Positions 17,179 through 26,182 of a stretch of 64,000 nucleotides of DNA are shown piece after piece. The notes under the pieces were generated by a model that saw nothing but the letters and a program-made list of their open reading frames with translations, was not told the DNA's origin and ran no database searches. The translations under genes were made by a program, and so were the position numbers. The DNA is from Bovifimicola ammoniilytica (GTDB lineage Bacteria; Bacillota; Clostridia; Lachnospirales; Lachnospiraceae): positions 62,001 through 126,000 of the forward strand of contig NZ_JAOQJN010000007.1 in assembly GCF_025567085.1 (NCBI RefSeq), read 5' to 3'. The first letter of the stretch is position 1; each line of letters opens with the position of its first letter.

Positions 17179-20100
17179 ATGGATACGGAAAAATTAGATA
17201 TATGGGCCAGCTTATTACTGGATACGGGAAAGAGAAATAATCTGGTGAATTTTAAAGATACAAAGGCATCTACGGTCGAGATTATTTTACCAGAGGCAGA
17301 AGAAATTTTTGACAAAGTGGAATCATCAGCTTCTTTTGAAGTATTCAATCCACAAATTGCAGATGATGACGAAGATGAACGTACTGGTGATGATAATCAG
17401 GAAGATGATGGTAAATATGCAAAGCAGATAAAACTAAATCGTCAAGGATATATTAATACTTATGGTTCTCATATAAAAAAGAATAATCAAATGCTTTTGT
17501 TCAATGCTAATGTAAATCCTGTTAATGCATTGAAGAATATTGATAAAAAGGCAAGGGAACATTTAGAAGAAACAGGTGTTAATGTTGCATATATCGCATT
17601 TGGTTTTATTCATTGGAAGGAAAGCAATGACTCAAACTATGCGTATAGAGCACCTATTCTTCTTGCACCAGTAACATTTAGCAATGATTCAGCAATAGAA
17701 CCATGGTTTATAAAAATGACGGAAGATGATGTAGTTGTTAATCCTACGTTTTCCTTTAAAATGGAGAGAGAATATGGTATGAAATTGCCAGAGTACGAAA
17801 ATGAGGGATTAGAGATGTACTTAGGTAAAGTCGAACAGAGAGTTGCAAAAATTGGTTGGACAGTGACAAAAGAGTGCAAGATTGGAATTTTTTCATTTCT
17901 TAAAATGAATATGTATAAAGATTTAATGGAGAATAAGAAAACAATATTACAGAATAAAAATGTACGTATGATTCTTGGTGAGACCTTTGATTTAGAAGAA
18001 GAAGTATCTGTTGAAAATGGAGAACATCATTTAAAAAATGCGTTGGTAGAGCTTCATAATGTTGTAGATGCAGATTCAAGCCAGATTGAGGCTATTGAGC
18101 TGGCAAAGGCGGGCGTGAGTTTTGTACTTCAGGGACCTCCAGGGACAGGAAAGTCTCAGACTATTACCAATATTATTGCAGAGTGTCTTTATGATGGTAA
18201 AAAGGTACTCTTTGTATCAGAAAAACAGGCTGCTTTGAACGTTGTATATGAAAAACTAAAGCAGGCAGGATTAGAAGAATTTTGTCTTGAACTTCATAGT
18301 TATAAGTCAAATAAGAAAGAAGTTATAGACAATCTATGCAAGACATTGAGAACAGCAAAAACAAATGTTTCTTCGAAAGCTGATAGTGAAATTGAATCAA
18401 AAATAAAAAGTCAGCAAAAACTAGATTCTTATGAGAGGGAACTTCATATAAATAGGGATGTGATTAACAAATCACTATATCAATTATATGAAGCTTATTC
18501 TAGTAATCGTGATACTCCAGATGTAAAAGTATATATTAAAGATATTGACAAAAAGGGTGAGGATTATTTAAAAAATGCAATAGATTTACTAGAGCGATAC
18601 GTTAAATTTGTTCCATCAATAGGCTATCAATATAGAAACAATCCATGGTATGGTTATGTGAATAAGGATACTTCATATCAAACGAGAGAGAATATAAAGA
18701 ATAGTCTTATTGTAATGATTGAAGTTATAAATAAATACATAGAATTGCAAAAAGTAATAGAGGAAGAGTATGGAATTGTCTGTAATACTCTTAAACAAAC
18801 TGAATTGTGGAATAATTTTTTTACATTGGCCTCAGAGAGTCGTATACTTACACCTTCGTTTTTAGAGAAGTCAGCTTGTACATATTTACAGGAGAAACTA
18901 ACAGATATGAAGGGATTAAGTACAGAAATTGTAGAGATAAGAGAAGTTATTAATCAAAAATATGATGCTGATATTTATAAATTGGATGCAGCAGATACAT
19001 ATAAACGTTTGACAAAAGTGTATACTAATGGTTTTAGAAGATTATTTAATAGTGAGTATAGAAAACTTATTACTGAAATTAAAATTAATGAAAAGAATGG
19101 TAAAAAACCTTCTTATCAAGAAGCAATTGAATTAACAAATAATCTTTGTATTTATAATAAAAGACAAGATATGTTTAATAAAATAGAGGAACCATTAAAA
19201 TCCTATCTTGGTTCAGCGTATAATGGTGTTGACTCAGATTGGAATATGATTTTAACACAGATATCAAGATTAAGGGAATTATTTGATTCGGGAGTAAGTT
19301 TTAGCAAGCTTGAGGGGTATACTGACGTTGATTATGAGAAAAATAAATCTGAGTTTGCTATAATTGCAAAACAAATTGAAGAACTAAGAGAAAAAAGCTA
19401 TAAAGATGTAGAACTTCTTGTGAAGAGTTTTAATAGTAATATGTTTGATATAGAAAACTGCGTATTCGAAAAATTATTAGCAAAACTTAAAGATTGTCTG
19501 CAAGAATATGATAAATTGGACAATTGGTGCAGATTTAATGATCTTCTATATGAGTTAAGAAAGGAACAGATAACAGAATTTATAGATGCTACAATTGATG
19601 AAAATATAGCAATTGAGGATATTGTCAAGACATATAAGCGTAATTTTTATAGACAATGGATAGATTATGTACAGCATATAACACCTGTACTTTCAGGATT
19701 TAATCGAGTGGAACATGATCAACAAATAGAAGCTTTTATTAAGAAAGATAATACGCAGTTTGAAATCAGCAAAGTGCAGATAAGGTCAAAATTATCACGA
19801 AATAGACCCTCTCTTGATTTTGTGTCTCCGGGAAGTGCTGTTTCAATATTGTTACGTGAAGGTGAGAAGAAAAGAAGACAGAAAAGTATACGAACTCTTA
19901 TAGGAGAAACAGGTGAGCTTATACAGACGATAAAACCGTGTTTTCTTATGTCACCACTTAGTGTAAGTACATTCCTTAATACAGAATCAGTGAAGTTTGA
20001 TACGGTGGTATTTGATGAGGCTTCACAGATTTTTCCTCAAGATGCGATAGGGGCTATTTACAGAGGTAAGCAACTTATTGTTGTGGGTGATTCAAAACAG

Positions 20101-21831
20101 ATGCCCCCAAGTGACTTCTTTAATACTAATAAGAATTTAGATGATAATGATTATGAGGCAGGAGACATAACAGATTTTGAATCTATTTTGGACATTTGTT
20201 CAACAACCTTTGCACAGCTTCGTTTGAAATGGCATTATCGCAGTCGTTATGAGCAGTTGATAACGTTTTCAAATAGATATTTTTATGACAATGATTTAGT
20301 GACATTTCCGTCATCTACAACGAATAAGAAGTGGATAGGTGTCGATTATTATTGTGCGAAAGACGGTATGTTTGATCATAAAAGTAGGAATAACAGGAGG
20401 GAAGCGGAGTTTATTGTTAATTTGATCTATAAAAATATAGAACTTTATCCTAAGCGTAGTCTGGGTGTTGTTGCTTTTAGTGTTTCACAACAGGAATTGA
20501 TAGAAAAGTTGTTATCAAAGAGACGACAAGATGATCCATCTAAGGAATTCTTTTTTAAACGTGATGTAATCGAGCCGTTCTTTATAAAGAATCTTGAAAC
20601 AGTACAAGGTGATGAACGAGATACTATTATTTTTAGTGTAGCATACGCAAAGGATTCAACAGGAAGATTGATGCAAAATTTTGGACCTCTTAATCGGGTA
20701 GGAGGAGAACGTCGTCTTAATGTGGCGGTTACTCGTGCCAAGATTAATGTGCAATTGGTGGCTTCTATTCATTATACTGATATAGACCTGACTCGAACCA
20801 AGGCAGAAGGGACAAAGTTGTTACGAAGCTATCTTGATTATGCTGAAAATGGTGAAATCGCTATGGAAAGAACTATTAGTGTAAATCCATTTGAGCAATT
20901 TGATTCTGCATTTGAAATGGAGGTTTATGATTTTCTGAGAGATAATGGTTATGAAGTAGATACTCAGGTCGGATGTTCAAATTTTAAAATTGATTTAGGA
21001 ATTAAGCGTCCTTCAACATCTGATTATGTATTAGCGGTTGAGTGTGATGGTGCAACATATCATTCGTCTAAAAATGCCAGAGATCGTGATAGATTGAGAC
21101 AGGAAATATTAGAAAATATGGGTTGGAAATTTTATCGTATCTGGTCAACAGATTGGTTTAAGAACACAGCAGTTGAAAAAGAGCGTCTTTTAGAAGCAGT
21201 AAAGAAGGCAATGATTGAGAAAAACCAGATAAAAATCAGTAATAGTGATAGAGAAGATAAAAAAGAAACAGAAATGTTTTTTGAATATCCAGTACAGGAA
21301 ATACATAAATCATTTCCAAAATATACGCAGGTTGATGTGTATAGTATTCAGCAAACATCCAATTTTCAGGATTTTATAAAAAAGGTAATGGAGGTAGAAG
21401 CTCCTATATCTGAGGAATGGTTATTGAAAAGAATAGTATGGAAATTTGGTAGGGAGAAAGTTACTAATGTGGTAAAGAATGACTATGAAATATATATGAA
21501 TAACTGTAAGAATAATGGTATTATTCGACGCAATGGTTTTTTATATCTGGCAGGTGTGAACGATTACCAGCTTCGTGTACCTAGTGATGGGAATGAAAAA
21601 AGAGATATCAATTATATTAGTAGTGAGGAACTTGGAAGTGGTATGATTGAAATAATTAAACAGAATGTGTCAATAGAAAAAGTAAGTTTATATAAGTATT
21701 TGGCAAAATTGTTAGGTTTTAACAGAGTGACAGATAAGATTGAATGTAAGATGGATGATGCATTAAAGATGCTTGGAAATTCAATTGAAATTAATGATAA
21801 CAATATTTCAATGAGAAATATTGAAGAATAA
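17179..21831 (+). CDS. DUF4011-SF1 helicase-nuclease-DUF3320 protein
   Basis: A 1550-residue multi-domain protein. Residues about 1-290 resemble DUF4011 (starts LDIWASLLLDTGKRNNLVNF). A split SF1 helicase follows: Walker A GPPGTGKSQ (about 319), Walker B FDEASQIFPQDA (about 945), VVGDSKQMPP, QGDERDTIIFS (about 1145) and LNVAVTRAK. A PD-(D/E)XK/Vsr-like nuclease of the MTES_1575 type spans about 1245-1340 (IDLGIK, AVECDGATYHSS with Glu1288). DUF3320 is at the C-terminus. This architecture occurs as a solitary gene and near phage-defence systems; defence is inferred. It uses CGN arginine and CAA glutamine codons more freely than neighbours, consistent with acquisition. All catalytic motifs look intact. 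Confidence 0.85.
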   Translation: MDTEKLDIWASLLLDTGKRNNLVNFKDTKASTVEIILPEAEEIFDKVESSASFEVFNPQIADDDEDERTGDDNQEDDGKYAKQIKLNRQGYINTYGSHIKKNNQMLLFNANVNPVNALKNIDKKAREHLEETGVNVAYIAFGFIHWKESNDSNYAYRAPILLAPVTFSNDSAIEPWFIKMTEDDVVVNPTFSFKMEREYGMKLPEYENEGLEMYLGKVEQRVAKIGWTVTKECKIGIFSFLKMNMYKDLMENKKTILQNKNVRMILGETFDLEEEVSVENGEHHLKNALVELHNVVDADSSQIEAIELAKAGVSFVLQGPPGTGKSQTITNIIAECLYDGKKVLFVSEKQAALNVVYEKLKQAGLEEFCLELHSYKSNKKEVIDNLCKTLRTAKTNVSSKADSEIESKIKSQQKLDSYERELHINRDVINKSLYQLYEAYSSNRDTPDVKVYIKDIDKKGEDYLKNAIDLLERYVKFVPSIGYQYRNNPWYGYVNKDTSYQTRENIKNSLIVMIEVINKYIELQKVIEEEYGIVCNTLKQTELWNNFFTLASESRILTPSFLEKSACTYLQEKLTDMKGLSTEIVEIREVINQKYDADIYKLDAADTYKRLTKVYTNGFRRLFNSEYRKLITEIKINEKNGKKPSYQEAIELTNNLCIYNKRQDMFNKIEEPLKSYLGSAYNGVDSDWNMILTQISRLRELFDSGVSFSKLEGYTDVDYEKNKSEFAIIAKQIEELREKSYKDVELLVKSFNSNMFDIENCVFEKLLAKLKDCLQEYDKLDNWCRFNDLLYELRKEQITEFIDATIDENIAIEDIVKTYKRNFYRQWIDYVQHITPVLSGFNRVEHDQQIEAFIKKDNTQFEISKVQIRSKLSRNRPSLDFVSPGSAVSILLREGEKKRRQKSIRTLIGETGELIQTIKPCFLMSPLSVSTFLNTESVKFDTVVFDEASQIFPQDAIGAIYRGKQLIVVGDSKQMPPSDFFNTNKNLDDNDYEAGDITDFESILDICSTTFAQLRLKWHYRSRYEQLITFSNRYFYDNDLVTFPSSTTNKKWIGVDYYCAKDGMFDHKSRNNRREAEFIVNLIYKNIELYPKRSLGVVAFSVSQQELIEKLLSKRRQDDPSKEFFFKRDVIEPFFIKNLETVQGDERDTIIFSVAYAKDSTGRLMQNFGPLNRVGGERRLNVAVTRAKINVQLVASIHYTDIDLTRTKAEGTKLLRSYLDYAENGEIAMERTISVNPFEQFDSAFEMEVYDFLRDNGYEVDTQVGCSNFKIDLGIKRPSTSDYVLAVECDGATYHSSKNARDRDRLRQEILENMGWKFYRIWSTDWFKNTAVEKERLLEAVKKAMIEKNQIKISNSDREDKKETEMFFEYPVQEIHKSFPKYTQVDVYSIQQTSNFQDFIKKVMEVEAPISEEWLLKRIVWKFGREKVTNVVKNDYEIYMNNCKNNGIIRRNGFLYLAGVNDYQLRVPSDGNEKRDINYISSEELGSGMIEIIKQNVSIEKVSLYKYLAKLLGFNRVTDKIECKMDDALKMLGNSIEINDNNISMRNIEE

Positions 21832-21895
21832 GAGTGAATTAATGCAAGAAGAATTAGGTTGTTTAATTATATATTAGTATGTAAAGCAATTAAAA

Positions 21896-21969
21896 AAAAG
21901 AGAAGTCCATTTATAACTCACACACAATACGTTATAATCAAATGTATGTTATAGACGGACTTCTCTTTT
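21896..21969. terminator. Bidirectional terminator between helicase gene and pdxT
   Basis: Arms AAAAGAGAAGTCC and GGACTTCTCTTTT are perfect complements, with an inner TATAAC/GTTATA pair. A-run and T-run on either side let it end both converging transcripts. Confidence 0.8.
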
Positions 21970-21990
21970 AATGTCCTGTCTAATGTTTTA

Positions 21991-22554
21991 CTACTTTATT
22001 AAATCAATAAATGCCTTATGAATACTCAGGTCGTCATTTAATTCAGGGTGAAAGGCAAATGCAAGCTGATTCCCATATTTTACACCAACGATTTTACCAT
22101 CGACTTCGGCTAAAACCTCCACACCATCTGATACTTCCGATACATAAGGGGCGCGGATAAAAGTCATTGGAATTTCACCGATACCTTTAACAGTATCAGT
22201 TGTAAAGAAGCTTCCAAGCTGTCTGCCGTAAGCATTTCTTTTGACAGTTATTGGCATCGTTGCAAGATGAGTTGTATTATCATCATCAAGCTTTTCGGCA
22301 AGGAGAATCATTCCAGCACAGGTTGATAGAACTGGTTTGCCTGATAGAATCTGGGCTTTAAGATTATCATACATATTAAGCTCTCTTAGTAATTTACCCT
22401 GAACAGTGCTTTCACCACCGGGAAGAATGATACCGTCAAACTCTTTGTTTAAATCTTCTGATTTACGGAGTTCTATAGAGTCTACACCAAGTTTTTCAAG
22501 CATTTTTTCGTGTTCAATAAATGCTCCCTGAACTGCTAATATACCAATTGTCAT
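21991..22554 (-). CDS. pdxT: PLP synthase glutaminase subunit PdxT
   Basis: A 187-residue class-I glutamine amidotransferase. It normally feeds ammonia to PdxS for pyridoxal 5'-phosphate synthesis from ribose 5-phosphate, glyceraldehyde 3-phosphate and glutamine. Family motifs are intact: GILAVQGAF, ILPGGEST, the nucleophile Cys in STCAGMILLA, and His/Glu in AFAFHPEL. Full length for the family. It starts one base after the stop of the pdxS remnant, the normal pdxST order. Because PdxT needs PdxS for activity, it is probably an orphan unless an intact pdxS lies elsewhere. Confidence 0.92.
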   Translation of the reverse strand: MTIGILAVQGAFIEHEKMLEKLGVDSIELRKSEDLNKEFDGIILPGGESTVQGKLLRELNMYDNLKAQILSGKPVLSTCAGMILLAEKLDDDNTTHLATMPITVKRNAYGRQLGSFFTTDTVKGIGEIPMTFIRAPYVSEVSDGVEVLAEVDGKIVGVKYGNQLAFAFHPELNDDLSIHKAFIDLIK

Positions 22555-22872
22555 TTATTTACCTCTTTCAGCCATTAATAATGCGATTTCCTGTTCATTG
22601 ATACCAACCATTGCTTCGCCTAAGTTTTCAGATAATTTAGCGATAAGTTTAGCATCTGTGTAGTTTGTAACAGCTTTTACGATAGCATTTGCACGTTTTT
22701 CGGGATTACCTGATTTGAAGATTCCTGAACCAACGAATACGCCCTCTGCACCAAGCTGCATCATTAATGCTGCATCAGCAGGAATTCTTTCAAGTGCCAT
22801 AACTGCGCATGCACCGGCAGCTTCAGCAATCTTTGCCTGTTCAGATGAAAATGGTGTATCAGATAAAGTCAT
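22555..22872 (-). pseudogene. pdxS: pdxS remnant with internal deletion
   Basis: A frame of 105 codons, against about 290 for PdxS (PLP synthase lyase subunit). From EQAKIAEAAG to ALERIPAD it matches the PdxS N-terminus, then jumps in frame to AALMMQLGAEGVFVGSG and runs to the normal C-terminus LLMAERGK. About 185 residues, including both catalytic lysines, are missing. The breakpoint lies where intact PdxS has RIPAD and TPAD, short repeats that could have recombined. The first 10 codons are not PdxS: they read back through the truncated regulator on the other strand. No ribosome binding site precedes the ATG. Cannot be an active synthase. Confidence 0.85.
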
Positions 22873-23395
22873 ATATATTAATACATTTACTAAGACATTG
22901 GCATTAACGGTGAGAATAAGTTATATGATTCTGCCATCACAGTTAATGGAAAAATTCTATGAAAAACTTGGTTTTTATTCGTGTACGGTTTCGAATTTCG
23001 AGCAGTATACACTTGCAAATTTTATGAAAAACGGAAGCTTTGAGAAGCATATTAACCGTCTGAGAACTTATTATCAGAATAAGAGAGAAGTTATCGTCGA
23101 TGCATTTTGTAACAGCAGACTAGGTAAATACATTGAAATTGAGGGTGACGAAGCAGGTGTACATTTTCTGATGCATATAGACAGTAAATATAGTGAAGAG
23201 GAATTCGTAAGGCTTGCAAGGGCAAAAGGTATTAATATGATGCCATTATCGGGTTATTACATTGAAAATGATGAAAATGGAAATGGTAAAAATGCAGAGA
23301 ATTACAGAAATACTTATGTAATGAATTACTCATCGGTTGATATCAATGTGATAGATGAAGTGGTTGAAACATTGTATGAACTGATAAAGCCATAA
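22844..23395 (+). pseudogene. pdxR: MocR/PdxR regulator remnant, C-terminal part
   Basis: The last about 183 codons of a MocR-type GntR/aminotransferase regulator: DKVIYINTFTKTL, RISYMILPSQLMEKFYEKLG, then a normal aminotransferase-fold end. A full protein would have about 470 residues; the DNA-binding domain, the start codon and the first half of the effector domain are missing. The frame runs open leftward into antisense pdxS, which is not MocR-like. MocR proteins named PdxR activate pdxST and lie divergent to it, as here. One deletion removing both 5' ends and the shared promoter explains the junction near 22841-22844. Confidence 0.8.
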
Positions 23396-23438
23396 GGTAT
23401 TTAATATACAGGCACTTATAATATGTAATATCAGACAG

Positions 23439-23467
23439 TTGAAAAATAGAATAAAATTAAGTATACT
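23439..23467 (+). promoter_or_regulatory. Promoter of the rhodanese-TtcA gene
   Basis: TTGAAA, 17-base spacer, TATACT, 68 bases before the ATG. The -10 lies inside the palindrome TTAAGTATACTTAA (23457-23470), a possible operator. Confidence 0.55.
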
Positions 23468-23534
23468 TAAAAATTGTTAGAAGACAATGAGCATATAAAT
23501 ATAAAATGAATAGTATAAAAAAGGAAATAAAGCA

Positions 23535-24668
23535 ATGAGTATAACAGTACAGGAATTAAAAAAGAAAGATAAAGAGACATATCAGATTATAGACATTCGT
23601 GATGAGGTGGAGGTAGCACATGGAGAGATACCAGGTGCTATAAATGTTCCGGCAGATGATATCATTAATAATGATAAGATTGATTTTAGTAAGGAGCTTA
23701 TCATATGCTGTACAAGAGGAATATATAGTGAAGAAGTAGTAGAGAAGCTTGATGAGAATGGCATAAAAGCAAAGAGTCTTGAAGGAGGATATATTGCGTG
23801 GCTGTTAGATGTCATGTCAGAAGATAATGAAAGTGATACGGATTTTGCCAAAGATGTTGAACTTAGCATAAGAAAGAAATTCCGAAAGAAAATCTGGTGC
23901 AAATTCACAAAGGCAATTAATGAATACGAGCTTGTAAAAGAGGGCGACAGAATTGCAGTATGCATTTCAGGTGGTAAAGATTCTATGCTTATGGCAAAAT
24001 TGTTTCAGGAATTAAAGCTTCATAATAAATTCCCATTTGAAGTTAAATTCTTAGTTATGGACCCGGGATATAGTCCTGCAAACCGTCAGGTTATCGAAGA
24101 AAATGCGAAGAAGCTCAATATACCGATTAAGATATTTGAATCGGATATATTTGATTCAGTATATAATATAGAAAAGTCCCCATGTTATCTTTGCGCGAGA
24201 ATGAGAAGAGGACATTTATACAGCTATGCCAGGGAAATGGGTTGTAATAAAATAGCACTCGGACATCATTATGATGATGTAATTGAAACAATACTTATGG
24301 GTATGTTATATGGTGCACAAATGCAGACTATGATGCCTAAACTTCATAGTACGAATTTTGAGGGAATGGAATTAATCCGTCCGCTATATTTAATTCGTGA
24401 AGATGATATAAAGGCGTGGAGAGATTATAATAATCTGCATTTTATACAGTGTGCCTGCAAATTTACAGACACCTGTACAACGTGTAATAATGAAGAAAAT
24501 CAGTCTAAGAGAATGGAGATAAAGAAGCTTATAAGCGATTTGAAGAAAGTTAATCCATTCGTTGAGAGCAATATTTTCAGAAGTGTTGAAAATGTTAACT
24601 TAGACACTTTAGTTGCTTATAAAAAAGATGGCATTAAACATCATTTCTTAGATGAATATGATAAATAA
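23535..24668 (+). CDS. Rhodanese-TtcA-type tRNA thiolation fusion protein
   Basis: A 377-residue fusion. Residues about 1-95 are a rhodanese domain with sulfur-carrying Cys59 in CCTRGIYS. Residues about 105-377 are a TtcA/TtuA-like PP-loop ATPase: SGGKDS (about 146-151), PCYLCARMRRG supplying two iron-sulfur cysteines, GHHYDDVIETILMG, then CACKFTDTCTTC. TtcA makes 2-thiocytidine at tRNA position 32 with a [4Fe-4S] cluster and ATP. A fused rhodanese would supply persulfide sulfur directly, a plausible solution where no dedicated desulfurase partner is used. It follows its own promoter and stands alone. Confidence 0.8.
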   Translation: MSITVQELKKKDKETYQIIDIRDEVEVAHGEIPGAINVPADDIINNDKIDFSKELIICCTRGIYSEEVVEKLDENGIKAKSLEGGYIAWLLDVMSEDNESDTDFAKDVELSIRKKFRKKIWCKFTKAINEYELVKEGDRIAVCISGGKDSMLMAKLFQELKLHNKFPFEVKFLVMDPGYSPANRQVIEENAKKLNIPIKIFESDIFDSVYNIEKSPCYLCARMRRGHLYSYAREMGCNKIALGHHYDDVIETILMGMLYGAQMQTMMPKLHSTNFEGMELIRPLYLIREDDIKAWRDYNNLHFIQCACKFTDTCTTCNNEENQSKRMEIKKLISDLKKVNPFVESNIFRSVENVNLDTLVAYKKDGIKHHFLDEYDK

Positions 24669-24822
24669 TATAACGAATAATGCCACAAATAATACGATAA
24701 ACAATATTATAGTAAATAATATGACGATAATATAATGAATACTGCGACAAATAGTATACAGTAAATAATGTGACAAACAATATGACAATAATATAGCAGA
24801 TAATGTGACAAATAAAATCGGA
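24667..24822. repeat. Degenerate AT-rich tandem repeat
   Basis: Loosely repeated AATAATATGACAA-type units fill the space between two genes, with an approximate longer period near 48 bp (ATAGTAAATAAT and ACAGTAAATAAT recur). Full of stop codons in the coding direction. Possibly slippage-prone spacer DNA. Confidence 0.45.
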
Positions 24823-24836
24823 AAGGTGGAGTAGAA

Positions 24837-25439
24837 GTGACACTTAAAAAGCATATAATTGATACAATTAAAGAATGGCAGTTGAAAATAGGAAATATAG
24901 ATACAGATATAAGATTATATTATCCTAAATCGTCCCTGTGTGATTATATGGAAGTGCCTGAATCAGTTTCCAATGATGATTTGTTAGAAATGCTATCTGA
25001 TTATATGAAGAATAAAGCAGAAGAATTAGGAAATGTTAATATTACCTATAATAAGGACAGATATTGCATTGAAGTCTTAGATAAAGGCTGTAAATATGTT
25101 GAGGATAATATTGACACACCGGAATTTTTACCTGTCTTTTTAGCAGCACTTAAGACACAGAAGTTTGAAGAAATATTAGAAGTATTCAAAAGATATGCCA
25201 GAGAGAATAATACGGAATTAGTATTTGAAAAGGAAACAGATGGATTAGGTACCGTATTGTATCTGAAAGATGAGAATGTAGAACCATATGTATACTGTGT
25301 GGAGCAGGATGATTTTGGTATTACTTATCATAGATTTGCTAAGGATGATTATTTACAGTTAGCAACACTATCTGAAGCGGAAGATGATGTAAAGAGTGGT
25401 CGTACTGCACCAATAACAGAAACAAAAGAAATTATATAA
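24837..25439 (+). CDS. Uncharacterised protein, DUF3877-like
   Basis: A 200-residue soluble acidic protein starting at GTG with AAGGTGGA upstream. The opening (HIIDTIKEWQLKIGN, then IRLYYPKSSLCDYM) and overall length fit DUF3877, known mainly from Lachnospiraceae; the name is from memory. No catalytic motif, signal or membrane helix is seen. The next small membrane-protein gene starts 30 bases later, so the two may be co-transcribed. Function unknown. Confidence 0.6.
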   Translation: MTLKKHIIDTIKEWQLKIGNIDTDIRLYYPKSSLCDYMEVPESVSNDDLLEMLSDYMKNKAEELGNVNITYNKDRYCIEVLDKGCKYVEDNIDTPEFLPVFLAALKTQKFEEILEVFKRYARENNTELVFEKETDGLGTVLYLKDENVEPYVYCVEQDDFGITYHRFAKDDYLQLATLSEAEDDVKSGRTAPITETKEII

Positions 25440-25468
25440 AAGATTGCTATGAAGAGGAGAGAAAGAAA

Positions 25469-25912
25469 ATGTTAAGTAAAGAATATAAAATATCAGGAAT
25501 GTTTATTACAATTCTTGTGATGGCAGCTACATTTATTATTTTTCATAATGAGGATATTTCTGTAAGATTATTTGCAACAGCTTTATTTACTGTAGCTACA
25601 TTAATTACAAGCATTCTTGGGACGAGAGTGAGCATAAGAATAATAAAGACGGGTGACAGGATTAAGAATAAATTAGTTAAGGTACTTTATTATATCGGTT
25701 TGCCGATTGCATTAATATGCTTAACAGGGTTAGTCTGGGCGGTAATGGCTGTGGTTAATGGAAAACTTGCAAATACAGATGATATAGGAACTTCATTTGG
25801 CCAGTCTTACCTACTTGCTATAGTGGCAATTGCTGTATGTATTTTTGCTATTATTCCATATATTCAAACCATAATAGTGTTGGTTTTAAGAAAATTCAAA
25901 AAATTTAACTAG
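25469..25912 (+). CDS. Small membrane protein, unknown function
   Basis: A 147-residue hydrophobic protein with four probable membrane helices (about residues 10-27, 31-52, 70-95, 112-140) and a basic C-terminus (VLRKFKKFN). RBS GAGGAGAG is well placed. No family is recognised. Its closeness to the DUF3877-like gene suggests a shared transcript. A weak hairpin with a short T-run (CTATA/TATAG, about 25950-25975) follows it. Confidence 0.7.
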   Translation: MLSKEYKISGMFITILVMAATFIIFHNEDISVRLFATALFTVATLITSILGTRVSIRIIKTGDRIKNKLVKVLYYIGLPIALICLTGLVWAVMAVVNGKLANTDDIGTSFGQSYLLAIVAIAVCIFAIIPYIQTIIVLVLRKFKKFN

Positions 25913-26182
25913 GCAGATAGTTTTATTACATAAGATTGATATAGTCTAAAACTATAACAAACTATAGATTTTTCATATTTTTCCGATTTCTGTAAATATG
26001 TTAATATGTGAACCATAAATTGATTAGTAATTCTGGATATTATAAAAATGATATAGATAGATGTATAAAGTGTTATATAGTCAGTTATATGGAGCTGTAT
26101 AGAAATATGTGATTTTTATAATATATATTTTAGGAATTATAATCACGAAAACTATAAAATATTAACAGATTGGAGATAAGAT

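Noticed and set aside
22715..22843. N-terminal 43 codons of the plus-strand frame leading into the MocR remnant
   Set aside because: They are the reverse strand of pdxS, not regulator sequence; only the part from about 22844 matches MocR.
25913..26182. S-box or T-box leader for the MetE-like gene
   Set aside because: No SAM-I core, no T-box sequence and no terminator hairpin in the region; only AT-rich sequence. The same holds upstream of metY (35741-35862).
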